Positions 7,538-16,590 of a stretch of 64,000 nucleotides of DNA are shown in pieces. The stretch's first letter is position 1. Each line of letters opens with the position of its first letter. Under the pieces are notes generated by a model. That model was not told where the DNA came from and searched no databases. It saw nothing but the letters and a program-made list of their open reading frames with translations. This DNA comes from Citroniella saccharovorans (GTDB lineage Bacteria > Bacillota > Clostridia > Tissierellales > Peptoniphilaceae). The position numbers were made by a program, and so were the translations under genes. The stretch spans positions 124,001 through 188,000 of the forward strand of contig NZ_JAYKOT010000001.1 in assembly GCF_035481615.1 (NCBI RefSeq), written 5' to 3'.

Positions 7538-8341
7538 TTATTTTAACTTTTTTATACGTTCACTTTCTGTTAGAATCCTCATTTGTTCAATAGCAATTGC
7601 ATTTAATTTTTCTATCCTTTCAGTTGCATCCATTCCCTCATTTATAAAAACAGCATTTAAGTTCTCAAGATTTGATAAACACACTAATTGTGATATATCA
7701 GCATAGTCTCTCATATTTCCTTTTAACTCCGGATTATTTTCACGCCATTCTTTTGCTGTCATTCCAAACAAAGCTACATTTAATATATCTGCTTCACTTG
7801 CATAGATATAGTTTATTCTTTCCTTTGATAATTTTTCAGGGACAAGTTTATTCTTAATTGCATCTGTATGAATTTTGTAATTTATCTTAGCTAAATTCCT
7901 CTTGATATCCCAACCTAATTGTTTTTGTTCTTCTTCTTTTAAGCGCTCAAACTCTTTAATAAGATAGAGCTTAAAATAAGGTGATACCCACGACGCAAAT
8001 TCAAAAGCTATGTCTTTATGTGCATATGTTCCACCATATCTTCCTGCTTTGGCAATAATTCCGATAGAATTCGTCTTATTGACCCATTGTTTAACCGATA
8101 AAATAAAACGATTAAAACCTGCTTCATTTTTAATTCCCTCGAATTCGGTGGAATTAAAATTCGCATTATACATTTCTTCCCATATTCCTAAAAATTCAAT
8201 TGTATTTTTATTCCTTAGCCATTTTTCTATTAGTGCCACACCATTTTCAACATTTCTAACCATGTCGGTTAAAGAAATATAATCTCTATTATCTATGGCA
8301 ATAATGCTAATTTCTGATCCTTCCACATTTATTTTAGACAC
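7538..8341 (-). CDS. KilA-N domain protein
   Basis: A 267-residue phage-type DNA-binding protein. The N-terminal KilA-N domain is seen in YISLTDMVRNVENG, IEKWLRNKNTIEFLGIWEEM, FNRFILSVKQWVNKTNSIGI, AKAGRYGGTYAHKDIAFEFA and SWVSPYFKLYLIKEFERLK (residues about 20-135). The C-terminal half contains EADILNVALFGMTAKEWREN and RDYADISQLVCLSNLENLNA, as in KilA-N proteins of prophages and Clostridia. I chose GTG 8341 because AGGTGA is 5 bases upstream; the ATG eight codons earlier has no ribosome site. Stand-alone gene; role unknown, possibly anti-repressor or defence. Confidence 0.85.
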   Translation of the reverse strand: MSKINVEGSEISIIAIDNRDYISLTDMVRNVENGVALIEKWLRNKNTIEFLGIWEEMYNANFNSTEFEGIKNEAGFNRFILSVKQWVNKTNSIGIIAKAGRYGGTYAHKDIAFEFASWVSPYFKLYLIKEFERLKEEEQKQLGWDIKRNLAKINYKIHTDAIKNKLVPEKLSKERINYIYASEADILNVALFGMTAKEWRENNPELKGNMRDYADISQLVCLSNLENLNAVFINEGMDATERIEKLNAIAIEQMRILTESERIKKLK

Positions 8342-8365
8342 AAAAATCACCTCACAATATCTCAT

Positions 8366-8520
8366 TTTAACTATAATTATATCATTTTTTTGTTTGTTCC
8401 TAAATATTTACCCTATCGTCTCATAATAAACAGTACTATTTATTTTCTCGTCATTATTTTCATTTTGGCGTATTAAAATTAAAGTTGGCGAGATTATGAG
8501 TTACTTTTAATGCTATTCAT
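8366..8520. other. probable left end of the integrative element
   Basis: Short non-coding strip between the KilA-N gene start and the stop of the first recombinase. It carries an inverted repeat CTCATAAT (8420-8427) and ATTATGAG (8493-8500), and TATAAT (minus strand, 8376-8381) for the KilA-N gene. Elements with large serine recombinases normally keep these genes next to one end, so the attachment site is expected here; the exact crossover cannot be seen without the other end or an empty site. Confidence 0.35.
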
Positions 8521-10042
8521 CTATTTTTCTACAATTTCTATTTCTCCACTTCTTGATACAAATATTTTATCAATAGAACTATCTACATAGGCTTTCAATA
8601 AATTATTCTTATCTAAGGAATTACCATCAAATTCTTTCTTCAAATCAATCTTCTCTGATTTTAATTCTTTCAACCTACTCTCCAGTAATACCTTTTTATC
8701 ATGGATAAAAGTTTTTTCCTTTAAATAGTCATCTTTTGAAATATTTTTCTTTTTATAGTTTTCATAGATGATTTGTAAATTACTGTTTAATATGGATATT
8801 TCCTTTAGAATCTTGTCTTTCACATTCTTGTGTTCTATGACTTTCTCTTCATTTAATGTGTTTTGTATCTTAAAATCATTTAATTTGGGTTTTATAAGTT
8901 CAATAATATCTTTCTCTTTGATATTGTTTGGTGTTTTCTCAGCTTTACATAAATTACAATAATAACTTTTATACTTGTATATTTTATCTGAATTTTTCTT
9001 TTGTCTAATATCACTGCGAAAACTCATATGTCTACCACATTCTTTACAAAAAATCTTATCAGAAAAAATAGAACGATTTTTATTTCCTGTATATCCCCCA
9101 AAACTTCGTTTTTCTTTTATTTTCTTTACCTCATCAAATACTTCTCTTGAAATAATCGCTTCATGGGTATTTGGAAGTATTTTCCACTCCTCTTCAGGAA
9201 GTAAAATTCTTTTTCTTCCACCTATTTTTGTTTCTTTGAATTTATTATATACATAATCCCCTGTATATAGTTCGTTCCTTGTAATCTGTGAGATAGCTGC
9301 GTTTGTCCAAACTCTTTTCTTTACTTCACTTCCAGTAATTAAATTTCCAGTATAATCAGAAAGTTTCAGTTCTTCTTTTTCGTTCAGAGCGTGTAATATA
9401 ACCTTTTTCATTAAATATATTAGCCACTTGAATACACGAATATCCTTTTAGCAATAAATCAAAAGCTTCTTTAACTATAAAAGCTGTTTTTTCATCAATG
9501 ATGATACTATGTTTATCTTTAGGATCTTTAATATATCCAAAAGGTGCTGCCCAATTTATATTTTTCCCCTGCGATTTAATTTGCCTAATAGAACTTCTTA
9601 CCTTTTCAGATAATTCCTTACTGAATAAATCATAATACAATGTCTTAAACTGTGTATCCATATCTAATCCATTTCCATTTTCGTTTATGGAATCATAACA
9701 ATCATTGATAGCTATAAATCGTATTTTTAAAAATGGAAATATATTGCTTAAGTAATCCCCAAGTAAGATATAATCTCTTGAAAACCTAGACATATCTTTT
9801 ACAATTATAGTTCCTACTTTACCACTCTTTATATCCTCAATAAGCCTTAAAAATGAAGGTCTATTTGTATTAGTAGCAGAATATCCATCATCTATATATT
9901 CTTCTATTTCACAACTTTTTAAAGAGGCTTCATTTTCAACGTAGCTTTTTATATAATCTCTTTGATTTACTATACTTACACTTTCATCTACTTTGTGATA
10001 ATCTTCTTCAGAAAGTCTTAAATATATAGCTATCTTATTCAT
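8521..10042 (-). CDS. large serine recombinase 1 (TndX/TnpX type), one-base frameshift
   Basis: Site-specific recombinase for excision and integration. N-terminal resolvase domain: IYLRLSEED with the catalytic Ser, YIDDGYSATNTNRPSF, VKDMSRFSRDYILLGDYL with the active-site Arg; then the recombinase domain (AAPFGYIKDP), a zinc ribbon (CKECGRHMSFR ... CNLC) and a coiled-coil region near the C-terminus. The frame breaks at T5 9376-9380 (A5 on the coding strand); with one A fewer the text reads ITRSERKEELKLSDYTGN and the protein is a normal ~507 residues. Its ATG overlaps the end of recombinase 2 by 8 bases. Confidence 0.85.
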
Positions 10043-11780
10043 GCTCTACCTCCAACTGCTTTCCCATATCTTTATCAAGTTTAAACTTAAAATATATGGT
10101 AACCTGCTTATACTCTGATATTTCTATATGGCTAATTAATGTATCGACCAATTCTTTATCAACTTCTATGCTTTTAGCATCTAAGCAGCAAAATAGTACA
10201 TCTATAAATTCTATAATTTCTCTCTTTTTTTCTTTTTTATATTTCTTATTCTTTCATCAAAAACTTTTAATTCATTTTTTAAGGTTTTTATTTGATTATT
10301 TATTTTTTTACTTTCTATTTTAAAATCACTTAAAAGAACCTCTCCTTTAACATAGTTTTCATATTGTTCTTGTAAATTAATCCTAAGAGAAGCAATCTTT
10401 TTATTATTTTCATCTATTTTTATAGAAACTTGATTTATCTTTTCAGCACTTATATTTTCTAAATATATTTTTAGTTGTAATCTTTTATCCTTTTTATAAA
10501 AGCATGAAAACAGTCTTTTTAAGGTATCTACTAAAATTTTGTCGAGGTCTGTTTCATATATTCTGACATGAGATTTTTCTAATTTTAATCTGTCTCCACC
10601 TTTACAATAATAACAATAGCAAATCTCATCATGATATTTCAGTCCTCTTGGTCCATATTGTTTTTTCAAATTTCTACCACAAACACTGCACTGTATGAGT
10701 TCGTCATACTTTCCTTCTTTTTTATGGTCTCTTTGAATTTTTACTCCAACATTTTCTTTTCCGTCTTTTATTATGTTTTTCAATGAATGGTAGGGTAGAT
10801 AGTTTTGTTTTTTCTCCTTTATCTCTCTGATATTTTCAAATGTAGTTTTGTCTATCAAACCTTCATGGGTGTTCTCTGTTATAATCCACTCTTCTTTATC
10901 ACGAAACTTACTTTTCCTACTTGGATCATGTCTATTTGAGTATACTCTTTGAATCAAATTCCCAATATATACTTCATCAGAAAGCATTTTTGATATATAA
11001 GAAATATCCCATTGTTTTGTATCTTCTTTATCCTTAAAAATTTTACCTGTTCTTTTATATTCATCAGGTGTCGTATATGTTTTAGTCAATTCTCTTGCTA
11101 TTTGCATATTGGATTTACCTTGACCTGCCATATAAAAGATAAGTCTTACTACATCTGATGCCTTTTTCGTCCATCACCAGAACTCTTTTTCCATCAATTT
11201 TATCAACCTTATAGCCATACGGAGCCATCGCTCCTATAAAAGACCCTTGTTTCATTTTTATTTCTTTAGAGGCTTTTATTTTCTTTGAAATATCTTTTGC
11301 GTATAAATCATTGAAGATATTTTTTATTGCTATTTCATAACTCTGTTCTGATTTTATACCGTCTTTAGTATCCAAATTATCATTTACGGAAATAAATCGA
11401 ACTCCCAAAAATGGAAATACTTTTTCGATATAGTTTGCGATTTCTAAATACTCTCTACCAAACCTTGACATATCTTTTACTATGATACAATTTATCCTAC
11501 CTGTTCGGATATCTTCCATCATTTCAATAAATGCAGGTCTTTTAAAATTTGTTCCAGAATACTCATAGTCCTTGTATACTCTTAAAATCTTTATATCTTT
11601 TTCTTTTGCAGCATTTATACAAAGTTCTTCCTGCATTTCAAGTGAATTACTTTTATCCCTGTAAGCTTCCTTTCTTTCCTGTGATAATCTAGCATAAATA
11701 CCGGCAATGTATATTTTTTCAATCACTTTTCCAACTTCTGTTTCTGATTGTGATATATGCCTGTTTTTTGTTCTAGCCAC
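10035..11780 (-). CDS. large serine recombinase 2, two one-base frameshifts
   Basis: Second recombinase of a set of three. Resolvase domain with GIYARLSQERKE, YEYSGTNFKRPAF and VKDMSRFGREYLEIANYI; recombinase domain MAPYGYKVD; zinc ribbon CSVCGRNLK ... CYCYYC; coiled coil. Breaks: T5 at 11163-11167 (one base too many; repaired text MDEKASDVVRLIFYMAGQGK) and the A-rich run 10225-10238 (one base missing; repaired text RNIKKKKREIIEFIDVLFCC and a normal C-terminus to TAA 10037-10035). I chose GTG 11780, which overlaps the stop of recombinase 3 and has GTGAGG upstream. Intact length about 580 residues. Confidence 0.82.
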
Positions 11781-13491
11781 AGCATACCTCACTTTCAGCA
11801 CTTACAAGACTTTTATTCATAACAGTGGGAATAGTTTTTGACTTCCTACTTATATAGACACTTTTCTTTTTTATGGTGTTAGATTTAATATCAGGCTTAT
11901 CCGTTTTTGTCATTTCTTCAAGTAAAGACAATTCTTCGGTATGATTAAACCTAACATCTATCGTCTTATCTTCAGAAATAAAAATTTTATCAATAAGCAT
12001 CACAACAGACAATCTATCTATTTCAGATAAATTTTTATACTTGTTAATGTCGATGATCCAACTCTTATTTTTGTCAATCTTCTCCTTTGTATATTCCTGT
12101 TTTTTCAATCTATACTCGATACTTTCATCTAATTTAGTCAATTTCTCTGTATAGTTTTTTCTAAAAAGTTGATATTCTTCTTTACTAATAACATCTTCTT
12201 TTAGGTCAAGGTAAAGGGAAGATAAGAGTTCTTCTGTCATTGCTTTTTCTCGTTTTAGTATAGGAATTTGATTGTCTTTCAAATTTTTATTTATATCTAT
12301 ACGCTGAACTTTAGAATATAGATTTTCATTAAATTCAATGTAGGACTTCATTATTTTAGATACTGCTTTTATCAAAGTTTCTTCTTTTATGCTGTGTCTT
12401 GTGCAAGATTTTCCCTTGTTGTACTTTGAACAGATATAGAATATCTCTTCTCTTTTTTTATACTTTACAGTCCTTCTAATCAAAGAACTTCCACATTCTT
12501 TACAAAAAAGCATTCCTGTAAAAATATCAATTTTGTCCTTTCCACGAGAGTTATTCAAATCTCTTTTTAACATAGTATTTGCAATAGTAAAAACTTCTTT
12601 ACTTATAATTGCTTCATGGGTATTTTCTACTCTTATCCATTCTTCTTTCTCTTTTTCTATCTGCTTTTTATTTTTGTAACTTAAAGTAACACTCTTTCCT
12701 TGTAAGGTATTTCCAATATATACTTCATTTTCTATAATTCTATTTACTGTCTTTGCTGACCAATTTCCACCTTTTGTATTTTGAAATCCATTACACTTAA
12801 ATCCTTGACTTTCTTTATATTTTCTTGGAGTTAAAACTCCTAAATGATTTAGTTCATCTGCAATTGCCTTTGAGGAATATCCCAAGAGTTTCATATCAAA
12901 TATATTTTTGACAATATCCGATATCTCTTTATCAATCACTAACTTGTTCTTATTCTCCTCAGACTTTTTATATCCATAAGGTGCAAAAGCACTGATAAAG
13001 TCTCCTTTTTCTCTTTTTATCTTTTGAGAGCTTTTTACCTTATTGGAAATATCTCGGCAATAACTATCATTGATGAAGTTTTTTATAGGAAGTATAAGGT
13101 GTGTATCGTTTATATCTGCACTTTTACTATCGTAATTGTCATTTACTGATATAAATCTTATCCCGTTTTCCGGAAATATTCTTTGAATATATTTTCCAGC
13201 TTCTATATAATCTCTTCCGAATCTTGATAAGTCCTTTACAATAATTGTATTAAACTTTCTATCATAGGCAGCCTTTATCATTTCTTTAAAATTGGGACGA
13301 TCAAAATTTGCACCTGAATATCCATCATCCACATACTCTTTGACAATTGTAATTTGCTTTTTTCTTGCATAAGAGTTTATAATTTCTCTTTGATTGGATA
13401 TAGAGTTACTTTCTGTTTTTTCACCATCTTCTTTTGATAATCTTAAATATATAACTGCCAAATTTTCTTTTGCTAAATTGTTTTTAAACAT
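11773..13491 (-). CDS. large serine recombinase 3, intact
   Basis: A 572-residue recombinase and the first gene of the three-gene set. Catalytic Ser in VIYLRLSKEDGEK; SISNQREIINSYARKKQ; YVDDGYSGANFDRPNF; IVKDLSRFGRDYIEAGKYI; FAPYGYKKSEENK; zinc ribbon CKECGSSLIRR ... CSKYNKGKSC; long coiled coil (about residues 410-480). The ATG at 13491 follows GGAGGC. The end is read over into recombinase 2 (GTG within TGTGGCTAG), so the three proteins are probably made in fixed proportions. It is the only one of the three without an indel. Confidence 0.92.
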   Translation of the reverse strand: MFKNNLAKENLAVIYLRLSKEDGEKTESNSISNQREIINSYARKKQITIVKEYVDDGYSGANFDRPNFKEMIKAAYDRKFNTIIVKDLSRFGRDYIEAGKYIQRIFPENGIRFISVNDNYDSKSADINDTHLILPIKNFINDSYCRDISNKVKSSQKIKREKGDFISAFAPYGYKKSEENKNKLVIDKEISDIVKNIFDMKLLGYSSKAIADELNHLGVLTPRKYKESQGFKCNGFQNTKGGNWSAKTVNRIIENEVYIGNTLQGKSVTLSYKNKKQIEKEKEEWIRVENTHEAIISKEVFTIANTMLKRDLNNSRGKDKIDIFTGMLFCKECGSSLIRRTVKYKKREEIFYICSKYNKGKSCTRHSIKEETLIKAVSKIMKSYIEFNENLYSKVQRIDINKNLKDNQIPILKREKAMTEELLSSLYLDLKEDVISKEEYQLFRKNYTEKLTKLDESIEYRLKKQEYTKEKIDKNKSWIIDINKYKNLSEIDRLSVVMLIDKIFISEDKTIDVRFNHTEELSLLEEMTKTDKPDIKSNTIKKKSVYISRKSKTIPTVMNKSLVSAESEVCCG

Positions 13492-13589
13492 AAAAAAGCC
13501 TCCTTTAATTCAATTTACATACAATAAATCGAAGCAAGGTTAGGCTTCCACAAAAATATTATAACGCTCCTTATATTTTTTGTCAGCCC

Positions 13590-13757
13590 CTAATAGACAG
13601 AAAATTTTTCTTTGATGTATTCCTCTACTAAATTTTCTAAACTAAATCCATTTTCATTAAATTTAACTTCTATATTCCAACCATCAATTTGATTTATCAT
13701 CTGTTTATCTTTTTTATCTGTTTTCATTTCTGTATTTATATTATGTTCATCACACAT
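13590..13757 (-). CDS. small element protein of unknown function (55 aa)
   Basis: ATG 13757 has AAGGAGA 8 bases upstream and the frame reads MCDEHNINTEMKTDKKDKQM, then INQIDGWNIEVKFNENGFSL and ENLVEEYIKEKFSVY. A charged N-terminus, a beta-hairpin (GWNIEVKFNENG) and a C-terminal helix recall the TnpW family of small proteins encoded beside large serine recombinases in Tn4451/Tn1549-type elements. The similarity is only of layout. It lies about 100 bases ahead of recombinase 3 and could be a directionality factor (inference). Confidence 0.5.
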   Translation of the reverse strand: MCDEHNINTEMKTDKKDKQMINQIDGWNIEVKFNENGFSLENLVEEYIKEKFSVY

Positions 13758-14111
13758 AATATCTTCTCCTTATCTTCAATATCTTTAAGTTTTTTGACAT
13801 TAACAGGCGTGTAGGTCACGACATTGGAATTTCACCACCGCCCCTTTTCAAGATGAGCCGGCAACAACTGTAGAAGTATCATTATCCCCATTTGCTTCAA
13901 TGCATCAGTTTCCTAGGCTGAATATATAATTTCTTTTTGTCGCTCGTTTTCTTTTATCCTTCTTTGAACTAGAGTATTTATTTAAACCGAAATCCTTATC
14001 AGCAGAAAAGTCATGGCGAAGAAATTATAAAGCTCCACAAATGGTTAATGTCCTGTCTTGGTCTATTCAGTTGTCAAGGTTCAAATTTCTATTAATTTCT
14101 TTTTTTATATA
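13758..14111. other. non-coding stretch between small ORF and sigma-factor terminator
   Basis: No gene with a start signal seen. The strip around 13800-13920 has higher GC and coding-like patches on the minus strand broken by stops, so it may be the remnant of an element gene. No tandem repeats. Confidence 0.4.
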
Positions 14112-14161
14112 AAAGAGGACAAAATTCCCCTTCACTTTATAAAGGAAAATTTGCCCTCTTT
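14112..14161 (-). terminator. long hairpin terminator of the element sigma-factor gene
   Basis: Extended near-perfect stem (AAAGAGGACAAAATTCCCCTT pairing with its complement across an eight-base loop), 12 bases past the stop of the gene at 14174, followed by AT-rich sequence on both sides. Confidence 0.7.
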
Positions 14162-14173
14162 GGTAACCATAAT

Positions 14174-14584
14174 TTATAGTTCTTCTATAAATTTCTTTAG
14201 TTTTTCTAAAATTTTATCTCGTCTCTTAATTAAAGTTGGATGCGAGATATTTTTAGTCTTTGCTACTGCACGAAGTGTTTCATCATTGAAATATAATCTT
14301 TCTATGATTTCCCGCTCATCCCTATTTAACTTTGACAAAGCACTTTTTAGTGCTTCAATCATCATTTGTGTAGCTACAACTTTTTCTACATCAACGTTTT
14401 TATCCTCTAAATTATCTTCGAAATTCCCATCATGATTTAGGAACGAAAAAAAGAGCAAGTGGTTTTTCTTGTCCACCTGCTCTAAATATTTTTCATGTTC
14501 TCTTTCTTGCCAGTAGACTTTGTATATCTGCTCGCTTACTTTGATTTTTTGCCCACCGACATAAAGGTAATATTCTTTTGTCAT
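14174..14584 (-). CDS. sigma-70-like element regulator (136 aa)
   Basis: Small sigma-factor-like protein of the type found in Tn1549/Tn916 relatives. Only region 4 is recognisable: ALSKLNRDEREIIERLYFND, then a helix-turn-helix ETLRAVAKTKNISHPTLIKRRDKIL (about residues 82-125). The N-terminal half (YLYVGGQKIKVSEQIYKVYW) is shared by this element family. GGAGG precedes ATG 14584. It stands between the siderophore operon and the recombinases and may control the latter. Confidence 0.75.
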   Translation of the reverse strand: MTKEYYLYVGGQKIKVSEQIYKVYWQEREHEKYLEQVDKKNHLLFFSFLNHDGNFEDNLEDKNVDVEKVVATQMMIEALKSALSKLNRDEREIIERLYFNDETLRAVAKTKNISHPTLIKRRDKILEKLKKFIEEL

Positions 14585-14627
14585 TTATGGTTCCTCCATT
14601 CTTTTTTTGTCTTCTTGTTTTTAGACA

Positions 14628-14664
14628 AAAAAGGAGGACTCCTGCTCATTGGCATGGTTAGTCC
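14628..14664 (-). terminator. terminator/attenuator ahead of the sigma-like gene
   Basis: Stem AGGACT / AGTCCT enclosing a 19-base loop, extended by AGG/CCT, and followed on the minus strand by TTTTTT. A second small stem (TTTTTTGTC/GACAAAAAA, 14602-14632) overlaps it. It ends transcripts from the ABC operon or attenuates into the sigma-like gene. Upstream 14730-14745 has a GTATAC-centred palindrome. Confidence 0.5.
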
Positions 14665-14835
14665 TCTAGAATGAAAGAAACCCTTTCTGGTATTAACTAC
14701 ATTTAATTTTACAATTGAATTATTTATACTGTATACAGAATAACTTAAAGAAAAAAGGTGTAATATTTTTTGTTTTAATTATGTTCATATTAGCCTCCGT
14801 TCATTAAGTCGTTATATCTTAAAATTTAGTATTGT

Positions 14836-16590
14836 TTATAGTTCTATTCTATATTTATTGCTTAGTTTCCATGATTCCGCCTTAGCTTTTGCATTGATAA
14901 GATCAGAATAAAGTCCATTATTCTTAATCAGTTCTTCATGACCTCCACGTTCTACTATTTCTCCATCTTTTAAGACTAAAATCTGGTCAGCATTTCTAAT
15001 GGTTTTTAGTCTGTGGGCAATCATAATTACTGTTTTGTTTTTTGTTAATGATTCTATCGCTTCTTTAAGCTTATCTTCATTTTCTGGGTCTATATTTGCT
15101 GTGGCTTCATCAAAGATTATGATGTCCGCGTCTTTTAGCATGGCTCTGGCTATGGAGATTCTTTGTTTTTCTCCACCAGATAGGCTTGCTCCACCTTCCC
15201 CAATGATAGTGTCATATCCTTCTGGTAAAGCTTCTATAAATTCATGGCACCTTGCCTTCTTTGCAGCTTCTACAACTTCTTCATGGCTTGCATTTTGTTT
15301 TCCAAATTTTATATTATTTTCAATTGTATCTTCAAATAGGTATACATCCTGAAAGACCATTGAAATAGAATTCATTAAGTTTTCTATCTTATAGTCTTTT
15401 ATATTTTTTCCACCAATTAAAATCTCGCCAGAATTTACATCCCAAAATCTCGCTATGAGACTACAAAATGTTGTCTTACCAGATCCAGATGGTCCTACAA
15501 TGGCAGTCATGGTATTTTCTTTTATCTCTGCTGATACATTTTTTAAAATTGGTCTATCATCATAGGAAAAAGAAACATTTTTAAAGGCTATATTGTGATT
15601 TTTTATAGGCTCTGTAATACTTCCTTCTTTCAAAATTGGCATTTGATTAACATATTCATATGAATCAATTGCATTTTCTGCAATTCGCAAAATCGCCATA
15701 TTAGACCCTGCTCCAATTAATCCTTCAAATATCGTAAAACTTGCTATCATTATCATCACTGCATCTGTAATTATCAAATTATCAGAAATATTAAATCTAA
15801 TACTTACAAATAGCATTGCAACTATTGTTAAACCTATTACAATTCTTTGAACCACAGTATAAGGAATAACCATCTTCTCAAGTGCTAATGTAGTCTTATA
15901 GCTATTATCTATTGCATCATCTAAATTTTTATTATTTTCTCCTCCTAAGTTATATGACTTTATAACTTGCATTCCTTGAAGAGTAGATAGTACATTCTTA
16001 GTTAAACATGTTTGAATATTGGCCATGTCCGTAGCATTTTTTCTTGAACGTTTTTCCATTAGAGACGTAACCATCAAAAACACTGTCATACCTACTAGTG
16101 CTGTTAGACCTATGTAGATATTAATTAAAAATATAGCTAGAACAAACACACATGTATTTAAAAAACCTCCTAGAACATTGACAAGCAATACTGGAATCCA
16201 AGATTCAATTTGAGTGAGGTTTGTGGTTGCTAAAGTAGTAAGTTTACCTAAACTAAAACTATTAAAGAATCCCATTGGAACTTTTTTTATTTTTTCACCC
16301 AATTCAATTCTTTTATCAGCCGCCATAAAATAGCCTGCATGAGTTTGTTTCATTTGAGAAATGTTTTGTGTTACAATTTTCCCCAATAAACTAATCATTA
16401 ATATCACAAATGCTATGATAATATTTTTTGTTGAAATCTTGCTAATAAACAAGCATTCTAACATATAATAAATTGCCACAAATTGAAAAGCGTTAAACAC
16501 AGCATGAATAAATGCTGCAAATATAGACTTTTTTAAATTACCTTTTTCCTTCCCAGAGAAAAGCCAAATTTTTCTAAATACATTTATCAT
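14836..16590 (-). CDS. ABC transporter, fused membrane-ATPase (YbtQ-like)
   Basis: Half of a heterodimeric type IV ABC transporter (584 aa): six-helix membrane domain (residues about 15-320), then ATPase with GPSGSGKTTF, VFQDVYLFED, SLSGGEKQRISIARAML, IIIFDEATANIDPENE and MIAHRLKTI. In yersiniabactin and equibactin loci such pairs (YbtP/YbtQ, EqbH-like) have exporter architecture but act in ferric-siderophore uptake; that role is assumed here from context. Its ATG overlaps the stop of the partner gene by 4 bases. Last gene of the siderophore operon. Confidence 0.85.
   Translation of the reverse strand: MINVFRKIWLFSGKEKGNLKKSIFAAFIHAVFNAFQFVAIYYMLECLFISKISTKNIIIAFVILMISLLGKIVTQNISQMKQTHAGYFMAADKRIELGEKIKKVPMGFFNSFSLGKLTTLATTNLTQIESWIPVLLVNVLGGFLNTCVFVLAIFLINIYIGLTALVGMTVFLMVTSLMEKRSRKNATDMANIQTCLTKNVLSTLQGMQVIKSYNLGGENNKNLDDAIDNSYKTTLALEKMVIPYTVVQRIVIGLTIVAMLFVSIRFNISDNLIITDAVMIMIASFTIFEGLIGAGSNMAILRIAENAIDSYEYVNQMPILKEGSITEPIKNHNIAFKNVSFSYDDRPILKNVSAEIKENTMTAIVGPSGSGKTTFCSLIARFWDVNSGEILIGGKNIKDYKIENLMNSISMVFQDVYLFEDTIENNIKFGKQNASHEEVVEAAKKARCHEFIEALPEGYDTIIGEGGASLSGGEKQRISIARAMLKDADIIIFDEATANIDPENEDKLKEAIESLTKNKTVIMIAHRLKTIRNADQILVLKDGEIVERGGHEELIKNNGLYSDLINAKAKAESWKLSNKYRIEL

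Noticed and set aside
8010..8282. 90-residue plus-strand frame opposite the KilA-N gene
   Set aside because: Antisense shadow without start signals.
9356..11801. Programmed ribosomal frameshifting in the recombinase genes
   Set aside because: The slip sites are plain A runs without stimulatory structure, shifts go in both directions, and the same kind of break occurs in many unrelated genes in the window.
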